Assembly: GCF_032884065.1 (NCBI RefSeq)
Contig: NC_088883.1
Coordinates: 21,219,393-21,283,392 of the forward strand
Direction: 5' to 3'
Length of the DNA stretch: 64,000 bases
Source of the DNA: Artemia franciscana
Taxonomy: Eukaryota; Arthropoda; Branchiopoda; Anostraca; Artemiidae
The notes beneath the pieces are model-generated. The model worked only from the letters and a program-made list of their open reading frames with translations. It did not search any database and had not been told where the DNA came from. How positions within the stretch are numbered: the stretch's first letter is position 1; each line of letters starts with the position of its first letter. Both the position numbers and the translations under genes were made by a program. This document shows positions 47,330 to 58,200 of the stretch, in pieces.

Positions 47330-48440
47330 GTTTGAATTTTTACGGACGAAAAGTGTTGCCAAATTGAACAAATTAGTTTCGGTTTTTCAAACAGTTCGTG
47401 GTAACGAACTGTAGTAAGGAGCGACCCGGCTCAATAGTAACCAAAACTCTAAAAAATTGAATTTTGATATCAATAGCTACATCAAAAGAATTGCATTTTA
47501 ATGCTGATTTTAAATATATAAGTTTCATCAAGTTTAGTCTTACCCCTCAAAAGTTACGAGCCTGAGAAAATTAGCCTTATTTAAGAAAATAGGGAGAAAC
47601 ACCCCCTAAAAGTCGTAGGATCTTAACGAAAATGACACCATCAGATTCAGCGTATCAGAGAACCCTACTATAGAAGTTTCAAGCTCCTATCTACAAAAAT
47701 GTGGAATTTTGTATTTTTTGCCAGAAGACAAATCACGGGTGCGTGTTTATTTGTTTGTTTTTTTTTTTTGTTTTTTTTTCTTTTCCCCAGGGGTCATCGT
47801 ATCGACCAAGTGGTCCTAGAATGTCGCAAGAGGGCTCATTCTAACGGAAATGAAAAGTTCTAGTGCCCTTTTTAAGTGACCAAAAAAATTGGAGGGCATC
47901 TAGGCCCCCTCCCGCGCTCGTTTTTTTTCGAAAGTCAACGGATCAAAATTTTGAGATAGCCATTTTGTTCAGCATAGTTGAAAACCATAATAACTATGTC
48001 TTTGGGGATGTCTTACTCCCCCACAATCCCTGGGGGAGGGGCTGCAAGTTACAAACTTTGACCAGTGTTTACATATAGTAATGGTTATTGGGAAGTGTAC
48101 AGACGTTTTCAGGGGTATTTTATTTTGTCTGGGGGTGAGGCTGAGGAGAGGGGGCTATGTTGGAGGATCTTTCCTTGGAGTAATCTGTCATGGGGGAAGA
48201 AAAATTCAATGAAAAGGGCGCAGGATTCTCTAGCATTACTATAAGAAAACAATGAAAAATAAACATGAAAACGTTTTTTCAAATGAAAGGAAGAAGTAGC
48301 ATTGAAACTGAAAACGAACAGAGATAATTACGCATATGAGGGGTTCTAAAAATACTTTAGCATAAAGAGCGAGGTATTTAGGAGGAGATAAATACCTTGC
48401 TCTTTATGCTAAAGTATTTTTAGTAATTGTGTTGCGGAGC
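47330..48440. repeat. Interspersed repeat of unknown class
   Basis: It runs from 'cggacgaaaagtgttgcc' through 'gtaaggagcgacccggctc', 'aattggagggcatctagg', 'gataaccttttgt'-like sequence and 'gacgttttcaggggtat' to the foldback at 48346. Related words ('ggagggcaactaggc', 'gtaaggagcgac', 'gaaaacgaacag') recur at 49740-50260. It therefore represents a dispersed family with at least two pieces in this intron. There is no coding capacity. Confidence 0.6.
48346..48423. repeat. Foldback hairpin, 35-bp arms
   Basis: ctaaaaatactttagcataa... (48346-48380) pairs with its reverse complement at 48389-48423, with one or two mismatches and an 8-base loop (ggaggaga). The words 'cataaagagcgaggta' and 'gcgtaaagagcgaggg' at 50150 show that it belongs to the same repeat family as the larger foldback at 49983. 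Confidence 0.85.
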
Positions 48441-49429
48441 AACACTACTGCTTTCGTAGTTTTTTTTTTTTTTTTTTTTTTTCACCGTGATCAGCGACCT
48501 GTAGCTCCGAAGTGGTAAGAGTTAAAAATTTGAGATTTTTCAGAGGGAAGGGAAACGTGAAACAAAGTAAAAAAGTTCCAGAGAAGTTCCTAAAATTTCT
48601 AATAGTTTTCCATAAAAAAAATAAAACCGTTTTTTTCTTAGAAACTCTGCGTTCGATGTTTGGCGTCAAGTTAAGACGACCCTAGCTTCGGAAATAAACT
48701 TGTTAGAAATACAGTTATGCTGAACTCATGTAGAACTTTCATTTGTCTCTTCGAGAACCGGAGCACAAAATTCCGTAGCTCTTATAGATTTACCGGAAAT
48801 AATTCCGGAAAAGTGCATATCGTTCCGATTTTTTTTTGGAATTTTCTCAAATTTTCGATTTTGATGTTTCTTATATTTTTGTCGAGTAGTGCTATGAAAA
48901 GTATGCAAGAAGAAGTGAAGTGTTCTATATACCAAGTTGCTTCGTTCTCTATGAAATAATTTCCGAAGTTTCGACGTTCTAGAGGTAACTTCTGTTCTGG
49001 ACCAGATAGAATTTTTTTTCCAACGCGGTTCGACAGGTCTCGATCTCCTAACAACTGGAGCTTACAATAGTTTCTCCGAAATAAAATTCCTTCTTTGGGT
49101 TTTTCTATTTGGAAGTTTTGTCATGCCCTCGGGGCAATTTAATTTGTATCGTATTATTCTGTTGTACAGGACAAATTCTAAAAGTTAAATTTGATTTCTA
49201 GTTTCAATTATTTAAAGAAATTCTGGTTTATCTTGAAATTGTAATTATCCATCGTATAAATATTCAGAATTGTCAACTGTGTTATTGTGTTATTCTCGTT
49301 TATTTCTGGACCAGCTAAACATTTTACCAAACTCAGTTTAGTAGGACTCGAAATAAAACCATATCAAAGATGCTTCAAGATAACAATCGAAGCCGCATTA
49401 GAAAAGTGTCCTCTGAAGGACATAATGGA

Positions 49430-49535
49430 GACTGTTGCTCCGCAACTGTGTCCCGTAGGGCACAGTTGCACGTGTTGCTCCGCAACTGTGCCCTAAGGAA
49501 CAGGGCACAGTTACTGCAACACTTCCCGTTGCACA
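49430..49535. repeat. Short palindromic repeats
   Basis: 'gttgctccgcaactgtg' occurs twice, interleaved with complementary 'gggcacagttgc' blocks. An inverse phrase 'gttgcggagcaac' lies at 48431. These small palindromes accompany the interspersed repeat family and give several stem-loops. Confidence 0.7.
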
Positions 49536-49982
49536 GGCAACTAAGGTCTAGTTTCAACTATTTATTCTACGGCCTTTCTGATTCAGGGGTCATTCTTAAA
49601 GAATTGGGACAAAACTTACGATTTAGTGTAAAGAGCGAGGTATTAACGAGGGTACAAACCCCCTCGTATACATAATAAAAATATAAGGTTATGAAAGTTT
49701 GTTACGTAAGTTAATTCTTAAGTTACGTGTATTTTTTACTAATAAAAACGTTCATTAAAAATTAAAAGTTCTAGTTGTCTTTTTAAGTAACCGAAAAATT
49801 GGAGGGCAACTAGGCCTCCTTCTCCACCCCTTATTTCTCAAAATCGTCTGATCAAAACTAAGAGAAAGTCATTTAGCCAAAAAAAAGAATTAATATACAA
49901 GTTTCATTTTAATAATTTATGTGCGGAGAGCCAAAACCAAACATGCATTAATTCAAAAACGTTCAGAAATTAAATTAAAACA

Positions 49983-50262
49983 AAATAATTTTTTTAAGCT
50001 GAAAGTAAGGAGCGACATTAAAACTTAAAACGAACAGAAATTACTCCGTATATGAAATGGGTTGTCCCCTCCGCAATCCCTCGCGCTTTACGCTGAAGTT
50101 TGACTCTTTGCCACAATTCTACTTTTTAAAACAATTAAAAGCTTTGGCGTAAAGAGCGAGGGATTGCGGAGGGGACAACCCATTTCATATACGGAGTAAT
50201 TTCTGTTCGTTTTAAGTTTTAATGTCGCTCCTTACTTTCAGCTTAAAAAAATTATTTTTTTT
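49983..50262. repeat. Large foldback, ~113-bp arms
   Basis: The arms, about 49983-50097 and 50150-50262, are nearly perfect reverse complements, each about 113 bases. Key words are 'gctgaaagtaaggagcgac', 'ttactccgtatatgaaat' and 'gacaacccatttcatat', the latter in the right arm. A loop of about 50 bases separates them. Near-identity of arms means recent origin or gene conversion. It sits 250 bases before the channel exon at 50511, inside the intron. Confidence 0.9.
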
Positions 50263-50510
50263 AAATTTAATATCTTCAAGGATCGGCATGGCAACACTGA
50301 CGAAAATGTGAAACTGCCCAAAAACCTTGTAATAGCCGGTTAATCTGTGGCTGTGAAATTTATTTTTGAAAGGTATAAAATCTATTTTTCATGATTTTAT
50401 GACATATTTTTTTCCGGCTGCTGATTTAATTGCTGGACATGATTTCCTAGTAGGATTGCATTTCAGTTTTTATTTCAGTAATTGGTAATGAATAATATTT
50501 TATTTTTCAG

Positions 50511-50640
50511 TTCAAAACATTAAATACAAAGTCAAGACCATGCATTTTAAAAGAAGACTATAGTTGGTCAGAATGTGTTGCCAAATGTTTTGTAATGGCT
50601 CTAGCAGCAAAAGCACCTTGCAAACTTCCGTACATGGACG
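50511..50640 (+). CDS. DEG/ENaC-type channel, cysteine-rich exon 2 of 3 seen
   Basis: The acceptor 'ttatttttcag' ends at 50510 and a donor 'gtaaag' starts at 50641. The exon is 130 bases, entered in phase 0 and left in phase 1. It reads FKTLNTKSRPCILKEDYS, WSECVAKCFVMALAAKAPC and KLPYMDG. The pattern C-x(8)-S-x2-EC-x3-C-x10-C, followed by PYMDG, is the cysteine-rich thumb signature of the superfamily (as in 'C....ECR....C.C.MVYMPG'). These cysteines form conserved disulphides in the extracellular domain. Phase and content fit the exons before and after it. There is no disruption. Confidence 0.85.
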
Positions 50641-51659
50641 GTAAAGTCTTTTTAATTTAAATCTTTTTTTTCGTAAACACGTTCGAAGACAACACTGGCT
50701 ATACGAGACGCATGAAACCTAGAAAGAAAAGGATATAATACATGAAAATAGAATCAAATCGGTGGGAAAATGGGGAATTGTCAGACAGGAGCAAAATATG
50801 AAGACGAAAATCCAGCAAATATTTGGACAAGGACCTCCGCAAAGTCGTCTTCAGTACTAAAAAAAAAACAAAAAAAAAACAACAACAACAAAATATAACC
50901 TTTCGAAGTGAATTGTGCAAGAGGAGAAAAGATACTGCAAAAAGAATATATTTGATTTTTTTTTCACCTATATAATTCTTATACATACCTAATGTACATA
51001 CTTAAAATGTATATAATCTTCGTTTTCTCACCTGTTTTATTTAATTTTTCATTTATTATATCCTCTTCTTCCTTATTTTCCTGCACCTTTTTTTGTGCTT
51101 CTGTCCCCTTTTTTTCCAAAAAAATTGCATTTTACTCAAACAATTGTTCTCGTTCTAGGCCCAGTTTATGAATTTTGAACCAAAAGAGGGCAGGTTATCC
51201 CTCTCTCCAAATAGTATATCCATCTCTATTCAATTTCATAACAAACAGGCAGTTTTAGAGGCTTTTAAAGAATTCACTCATCCTCTTAAAAAAATATCTC
51301 CCCTTCCATAGCCCTAAATTCTAGCGAATTATCGATTCTCATCAGATTATATAATTTGCTGTGTGCCACAAATGTATTCGCAGTAAGAAAAGTGATGGAA
51401 ATCAAAGACCACCGTGACTTTTCTTTATGTCAAAGCAACAGTGTTCTACTTTCTTTTTACATGGATAGATTCAGGGGGGATACATAGTTCATGTTTGGGG
51501 AGGGGTAACCAACAAACCCGAGCCTTCCTTATTTGTAGTTGGCCACCCCTCTACTCCTGCAATCAATGTAGCTTTCGACATTCTACGGGGGTATGTGCCC
51601 CTATTATCATCCTTCGGATCCATACCTGGGTAGATAAATTATTATAATAATATCAAACG

Positions 51660-51745
51660 ATGTTAGGAGTCATTTTTGACTCCTAAAGTTGCCAGTTGCC
51701 AGAGTTGCCAGTTGCCTAAAGTTGCCAGTTAGTCAGCAGTTGAAC
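51660..51745. repeat. Short tandem repeat
   Basis: Four copies of 'agttgccagttgcc'-like units within about 70 bases. Confidence 0.8.
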
Positions 51746-51964
51746 ACGAACAAAGACTTCAACAGTTTAATGTATGCACCACTGCAGTAGCACTTTAGCT
51801 TCAACACAAGTGATCAACACCACACTACAACACAAGTAATTTATGTTCTTAAAGAATGGGATCAGCCTGAACTAAGCGAAGTTTGAAGCCAAAGGTTATT
51901 CCTGAACAAGGAGACGAAACCTAGGCAAAGAATCGGTGAAGCTGGCTATTTTACTACTGGATAT

Positions 51965-52330
51965 CTTTTGGTAAATCGATGAACTATATTGGTGATATTT
52001 AAATGGTAAATTGACGAATTATATTGGTAAAATTTAAATGGCTAATTGACAAATTACATTTGTGAAACTGCCGTGGCAATTTTACAAATTACACTGGTAA
52101 AATTGACATGGTAAATAGATTTTTTTTGGTAAATCAATAGGTTGTATTGGCGAAATCTAAATGGTAAATTGACAAATTACATTTGTAAAACTGACGTGGC
52201 TAATTGACAAATTACATTGGTAAAATTGACATGGTAGATTGACAAATTACATCGGTAAAATTGACATAGTTAATTGACAAATGCATGTAAAATTGCCAAT
52301 TGTAAAATTAAATGATAGATTTACAAACTA
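51965..52330. repeat. ~40-bp tandem repeat
   Basis: Repeated words 'attgacaaattacatt', 'ggtaaaattgacatgg' and 'taaattgac' recur eight to nine times, with a unit of about 40 bases that is itself built of two related halves. The copies are diverged, so the array is old. Confidence 0.8.
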
Positions 52331-52559
52331 ATTTTTGAAGAACATCGCTCTTTTATTAATAATTGTTAACTATAATCTTTAATTGTAAATTTACTTTTGT
52401 TAAATAAAGTTTACATAATTTAATTTTAATTACGAAATTACATTGTGAATTAATACAGTTTAACAGAATATCAGTTTTTAAAGGTTATATAATTTTCAAG
52501 TAATGTTCTAATTCAAGAATCGCTTATTATTTGTGCAAATGACCTGGTTTTCACATTTA

Positions 52560-53250
52560 GATATGAATAGATTTTAATTGTGTTGTCTTCTATGTCATTC
52601 TACATTTTCCTGCTCCCACAATCGTAGTTCCCTTTCTATGAATTACCTTTTGGCTTTTACTGATTATGGTAGCCTTGTTACTTCTAGGAAAATAGAGACT
52701 GAAGTTCATACGAAGGGCCAAGTCCATTTCTGGGGCATCCTTCTTTATGAAAATTTATCTTTTGAGCACCATATTTGTTTCATTTAAATGAAGTTATAAA
52801 GAAGCCTCGATATTCTATGAAAGCTGAAACGTATTTTTTTCTTCACCAATTTTGAGAATCCTTTTCGACAGTTTAATTCAGTTGTATGTTTTTATGGCCC
52901 AGTTTTGACCCACTGCTCATTCTTCTCTTAAACCGCTCTCTAATACTTGCAATAAGGTCAAAAATATAAAATAGGTGATAAATGCTCTGCATCCAACCCG
53001 TTACTGAATGTTAAAAAGCTTTATATTCTTTCCTATCTATCCTTCAATTTTCTACAGCCCCTGCCATCTTCTCAGTTATTTTTTACTTACTTCATTCTTT
53101 ATATCTGATTGGTCAAATTATCAACTCCGTAGCTCTCAGAATATTGAAATTTGGCATACTTCAGCAGTAAAACTTTATTTTAACCCTTTTGTTGCCAGTC
53201 ACATTATATAGAGTGCCCCTCCTGATTCGGCTCAAGGTGTCCTATGACAC
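52560..53250 (+). pseudogene. Strongly decayed LINE 3' region
   Basis: Across several frames the + strand recalls the end of a Jockey/CR1-type ORF2: HFWGILLYENLSFEHHI (like 'FLGFVIDENLNF..HI'), a SLDIL.KLKR stretch, SVVCFYGPVLTHCSFF (like 'PYL.YG...W') and LLNVKKLYILSYLS (like 'LNILPL..L'). There are many stops and frameshifts, and no catalytic block is left. The family assignment is tentative. Confidence 0.42.
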
Positions 53251-54537
53251 CTTCAAAGGACTTGTAATAAAAATCTAGTTTCTGATGACTTTTTGGCCAT
53301 CAATTGCTGGTCTAATTTCTGTCGATTAATCATACTTAATTTTATAAGCTGCTGAATTTTTTCTCACTCCCTCCCCCATTTTCTTTCTTTTTTTGTTTTT
53401 TTACTATCTAAATATTATCTTTAAATAGTACGTTATGTGGATATATCCCCTCCTTTGCAGGCCATGTAGTTTTTGAGGAGATCAATATTTGTTAATGTTT
53501 TTTTGTTTTTGTAAAACTCTGTTGTTTTTTGTTGTATCCTATGTTTATTTTATTCTGTCCAGAAGAGTCTCACGCTCGTTTTTTTCTGAATGATTCAGCA
53601 TTTACTGCTTTTGTATTTTTCATCTTCTAAAAGAGAAGAGGGGTTTTTGATCTTATCGCTGTTTAGAATATAATGGTGACTTAAACTGTTTTAAGTTGTT
53701 TCCCATTTTAGTGCGTCTATAGATAAAATACAAGATTTTACCATCTCTTATATTCCTCTACGAATCATTTATTTATTCACCAGTTTAAAATATTGTTTCC
53801 TACAAACTAAATAGATTGCTCATTATTTACCCATTAACATTTTAAATGATTTGCTTAGGTATCAATGCTCTATACCTTTGGTTAAAATCGATTCAAAACA
53901 AAATCAGCGACAAAAAGAAAATGTTAAATTAATCAAAGTAATTTGAAAGTCACAAATGTATATACTCTTTTCCTTTGTTTTTCTTGTAAACCTGACAAGC
54001 TTTTTAAATTTTGTTTATGATAGGACAAATAAAAAAAAAAAATAAAACACAGCCGGCAAATAAATTCCAAAATAAAAGTGTAAGTGCACCCTAGCCTATA
54101 GAGGACCTTATAGTCACTGTATTTGTTGCAATTACTTTTCTTTTGTAAATTTGGTTTCTTTATTCATTTCGATTTCAATTCGAAATTGAGTAGAGAGTAG
54201 ATCTCTTTACTCAATTCATAGTCAATCCTGCTCATTTTAAGCTTTGAAGGCTGAATATGAAATCGTGAAAAGATTATATACATTTTTTTATATATATATT
54301 TTTATATATATTATATATTTATATTTATATATTTATATTTATATATATATCATATATTATATATTTGTATATTTTATATATATTTTTAAATATATATATT
54401 TCTAGCTTAATAAAGGTCTTTTACAAGGTTACAAAGAAGAAAAATAATTTATTTCAAATATTTATTTTACATGGAATATGACTCTTTTAACGCTCATCAC
54501 CTAAATAATAACAAGTGTCCACTCAAGAATTTGAGCA
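53251..54537. other. No gene seen
   Basis: A+T-rich intronic DNA with a degenerate TA tract at about 54280-54405. Confidence 0.45.
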
Positions 54538-57420
54538 TTATGTTTTGAAACAGTTCTTGTTCTTAATAAGGCAAAGGTGCACGTTGCACTTCAGACACGT
54601 GATAAAAGTTTAAGCATGTTTTGTACAGGACTTGTATCTCTGTTGTTCTTCGACTATCTTGGGCCAGTGGACAAAGCTATCTTAGCGAACACTGAAATTA
54701 GGAACACTGTAACTCTTCATCTTCTTATGGGATCGGAAAGTAGCAGGAAACTCACTTAGTGGTCTTTCATCTCTCACTGCATGCACAATCAACCTCTCAG
54801 CAGCCAGTCTGCGATGTCAACGCGAAAACGAACTAGTAACAGAGGCTTTTCAGCATCAATATGATGTTTCGGCCTGTAAAGCAGCTAAGCAATTGCCACA
54901 CTCACCTCCTGAAACTAGTAGATAAGACACGTGTACTATTTCTGCCCCATTGTGTCAGTGCAGTATAGCTGGATCAAAGTGTCACTCAAGTCAACCTAAC
55001 CCATAAGCTTTTTATATTAGTCGACGACATGAGGTCTAGTCAAGTCGATTTGAGGGGCTCTGTCTTTGAGTCTCTTCGTTTGTATTAATCAGTGCGGTCA
55101 GGCCCGGTGTTTGAAAAAATGAGATGAACAGGCTTACTGTCGTACCACTTCGTCAAGACAATGCTAGAATGTTGCACGCTTCGCCGATCAAGCGATCCTC
55201 TTCTCGGGTTTCTCATTTTTTGGTTTACTTCTAGATGTGGGAGTTTCGCTCTCCGCATTCGGTCTATTCACACTATCCTAACTAACTCAACACCCATTTC
55301 CTGAAGATTTTCTACGAGATGAAAGCTGCTATAAAAGGTGTAAGAGAAAATCTTAAAGTTTTGGTTCTTAGGAAGATTTTCAATTAGACGTAACGCCACA
55401 TTCCTTTTCCGCTATAGACTTCGAAATCATATACTGTACTGCTAGTTCCGGCTTTTGTGCATCCCCCACTTGCGGTGCTTGTCGTCCATATACTATTTGA
55501 AGCAGAGATGGCCTTTAAATAGGAGCATTTGCTCCTCACGCATTTACGTTCTTGGTTCGGGATTTTTCACATATTCTCCTGTGGTCTATTGCGCAATGGT
55601 TGCACCTTGAAGAGGAGTTGTATTCTGCGTTGTCCTGCCTGATTGGCTTCGAGCCGTTATTAAATTGAAAGAAATGTCCTATTACCTTGAAGCGGTCAAA
55701 TGTCATGGTGTCAGTGACTAGAGGAATATTCTAGTACGCAAAACTCAGAGGGTGAAAGTAGATGATTATAATAGCACAGTTGTAACAAAAGTATGTAGCG
55801 GTATTCCACAAGGTAGCGTCATTGAGCCCATTCTTCAATCTTTTTCCAGACAACCTGCCTGACAATATCAACTCAGACATCGCACTTTATGCTGACGGTA
55901 CAAAGCTTTTTATACCTATCATATGCCTAATTGATATTCAAGAGCTGCAGTTCGACCTAAACAAGATAGCCTATTGGAAAAGAACGTTGGAAATGGAGCT
56001 CAAAACAAGCAAATGCTCCCACCTCTGCCTTGGACTACAGAATTTCAAGTCAACCTATAGTTTTAACACCAGTCCAATACCAAAAACATTTTTTGAGTAG
56101 GACCTCGGAGTAATAATAGACACTGAGCTAATATTCACCAGCCACTACGAATTCATCGCGAGCAAAGCTTCGAAAGTAGTTGGACATATTCTTAGAAACT
56201 TTCCCTCAAACGATTTTCAGCTTTTTTTTTAAACTCTATTCAAGTCTCTTGCTCAGCCTATCATTGAGTTTGGTCACACGACAATAGGACCTCACTTTCA
56301 AAAAGACATGTGTTCCCTTCAGGAGATTTAGCGAAAATTAACAAAACCTTTAACAAACTAAAAGTCCTCTCCTACTATAAACGATGGGAAAAGCTGATAC
56401 TTACTTCTATCTACTATAGACTCCTCCAAGGTGAAATAATTGGTACTTTCACACTATCTCATAAGTACTACAATAACATTCGACCAGAGGAAACACTCTT
56501 CTTCAACACAAACAATCTGCAAGGACACACCTAACACAAAAAGCTAACACAAAACACTTTCAAGAAAGAAGTTGGAAAAGGGGCCTTAGCAACCCAAATA
56601 GTAAAGGAATGGAACATCCTCCCCCAAGAAGTGGTTATGGCTGACTCTAACAGCTCTTTCAAGAAAAGTTTTGACGGTACATTCTAATAGAGGCCAAAGC
56701 CTTTTTGTTGCAGTACATTATTATTATTATAACGTTAAGGTGTTTCTCAGTATATCATCCTATGCTTCAGCCTTACGATGCCAATAAGCAGAAGAATTCT
56801 AAGGAACTGTTCCGCTTCTTTAAATGTTCATTTCAGCTCCAACGCCTTCTGTTGTAATGTATATCGGTTTGTATCTTTTACAGGAATGCTTGTGATGACC
56901 GAGTCGAAAAACTTCTAGTAGTAGGCAATTGGAGTCACCAACAAAGAGTTGAGACTTGAAATGTGTCCTATTCAGCTGACGTCCTTCTCTGGTACTAGAG
57001 CTTTATTCCATACTCGTCTCTGGTCTTCCGAAGAGTTTGATGTGACATCAGCCTCAGCTTCAGATTATAGTACTTTTGCGGACTTCATGTGCGTTTATGC
57101 TTCTTCCACAGAGTGGTAGATGATAATTCGTCATCGCTTTCTTCACAATGGTTGCCCTTTTCTTATTGATCTGGTTCTCTGAGAGGAAGAGGGTTTCTTT
57201 CGTTCTCGGAGTCTTCCAAATCAAGGTTAGAGAGTTTGCCGTCTAGCTCCGGGACATAGAATACTACACTGCTAAGGTCTATTCTCCATAGTCGTCCTTC
57301 GCGCCTTTTTTTCAGTGCCTCTCGCAGACTTTGTTCAGTACTTTCCATAGCCTCCTCGGTTAATACAGCAGTTGACGCCTCAATATATGGAGTAAATTTA
57401 TCTTTTACAGTAACAAAAAT
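54538..57420 (-). pseudogene. piggyBac-like transposase relic, split by a LINE
   Basis: Reading on the minus strand from about 57420 to the stop at 54538-54540, frames with many lesions give a piggyBac transposase (DDE_Tnp_1_7 type). The acidic N-terminus is LDGKLSNLDLEDSENE (57180). Then come DTNRYTLQQKALELK and EQFLRILLLIGIVRLKHRM (56780-56870). After the LINE follow TDTMTFDRFKVIGHFFQFNN (55650-55720), EEQMLLFKGHLCFK, YDFEVYSGKG (about 55430), KWYDSKPV, RPHVVD.YKKLMG.VDLSD (about 55000) and the C-terminal cysteine-rich CLKCNVHLCLIKNKNCF. The order of motifs is complete. Stops in most blocks show an old, dead copy. TTAA-flanked terminal repeats were not located. Confidence 0.85.
55722..56738 (+). 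mobile_element. 5'-truncated LINE inserted into the piggyBac relic
   Basis: A CR1/Rex-like LINE fragment of about 1 kb. From about 55745 it reads RKTQRVKVDDYNSTVVT and SGIPQGSV, then the ORF 55822-56100 with FNLFPDNLPDNINSDIALYA, DGTKLF (Asp-Gly where YADD is expected), WKRTLEMELKTSKCSHLCLG. DLGVIIDTELIF, PIIEFGHT and a C-terminal EVGKGALATQIVKEWNILPQ follow with frameshifts. It ends in (ATT)n at 56718-56730. The piggyBac frame resumes on both sides with no visible loss, so the insertion point is well defined. Confidence 0.82.
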
Positions 57421-57813
57421 AAAAGCAAATACAATCACATAGCAGATTCTAACTGAAACGCATCTATAATATACGGACATTTTCAGAAAATTACTTTCGC
57501 ACTTTACGTCTCCTGTGGCAGATGAATCTTAGAGACCAATTGACAAAAAGTGTGTGTCAATACAAGAGTGAAAAAATGTGATAAAAGACAAAACCGACTT
57601 AATCTTTTAATATTAGCGAACTTCACAATATTTTTCTCTCACTATACGGCAGAAACTTCTACTCTATCTGCGTTCGATTTAGTTCATTTAACGGAATGAA
57701 GAAATTTCCACTTAATCAAATTCAGTCCTGTTAACTAGAAACAAGCATCGGCCGAAAATCATTGTGAGCCTTATAAGAGACATCGGCCATGAAAGGGTTA
57801 AAGTTGACTTACC
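57421..57813. other. No gene seen
   Basis: Intronic DNA between the piggyBac relic and the next channel exon. Confidence 0.5.
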
Positions 57814-58003
57814 ATGTCACGTTATTCCTGCCCATTTTTTCGTCTTAGCATCTCTATTTTCTTTTCTTTAAATGCCTCTTTTTATGCAATACATTTTTCT
57901 TTAAATAAATATTACCATTGTTGCAATCTCTCTATTGGCTTTTTGAAATTACCTCTGGACTCTCTGAGTCAACTGCTCTTTTTGAAAATTGTTACCGCTC
58001 TAG

Positions 58004-58200
58004 GAGTACCAGGAGATTATTGCTTATCTCCAGAGTCGTATAGTAAAGCTGCATTAGCCGTTGACAATCTACTCTTCTTTGGTGAGTGGTCCAGCTCCAA
58101 CTGTTCCTGCGCCAGACAGTGTAACCAAGACTATTTTTTACCTTATACGGAGACAAGCGTTATTGAGAATAAGCTTGGAAGGCTGAGGGTATTTTTTCAG
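58004..58200 (+). CDS. DEG/ENaC-type channel, cysteine-rich exon 3 of 3 seen
   Basis: The acceptor 'gctctag' ends at 58003, and a strong donor GTGAGT starts at 58201. The exon is 197 bases, entered in phase 1 (continuing the codon opened at 50640) and left in phase 0. It reads VPGDYCLSPESYSKAALA, NLLFFGEWSSSNCSCARQC and NQDYFLPYTETSVIE, ending in LGRLRVFFQ. YC....Y, C-S-C-x3-C-N-x-x-Y and L-R-V-F-F are the hallmark end of the extracellular domain ('C.C..PC....Y......L.VYF') just before TM2. The TM2/pore exon (GxS selectivity filter) should follow but was not found up to 64000. Confidence 0.9.

Larger units (their letters stand above)
46181..50510 (+). other. Channel intron (about 4.3 kb), repeat-filled
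   Basis: Bounded by a GT donor after exon 45977-46180 and the AG before 50511, both in phase 0. It contains the repeat family at 47330-48440, T-rich tracts and two foldbacks. ORFs at 46393, 46601, 48445-49054 and 49287-49675 have no family features. Confidence 0.65.
50641..58003 (+). other. Channel intron (about 7.4 kb), filled with mobile elements
   Basis: Bounded by a phase-1 donor and a phase-1 acceptor. It contains the tandem repeat at 51985-52330, a decayed LINE, A+T-rich DNA and the piggyBac relic split by a LINE. ORFs at 50699 (minus), 51414 and 54577 are not supported as exons. Confidence 0.65.

Noticed and set aside
54577..54759. Plus-strand ORF of 60 residues
   Set aside because: It is antisense to the conserved cysteine-rich C-terminus of the piggyBac relic, which explains the open frame.
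57163..57480. Minus ORF with an N-terminal hydrophobic stretch, looking like a secreted protein
   Set aside because: Its C-terminal half fits the acidic N-terminal region of the piggyBac relic and is in the right place and strand; the hydrophobic start is probably not part of a real protein.
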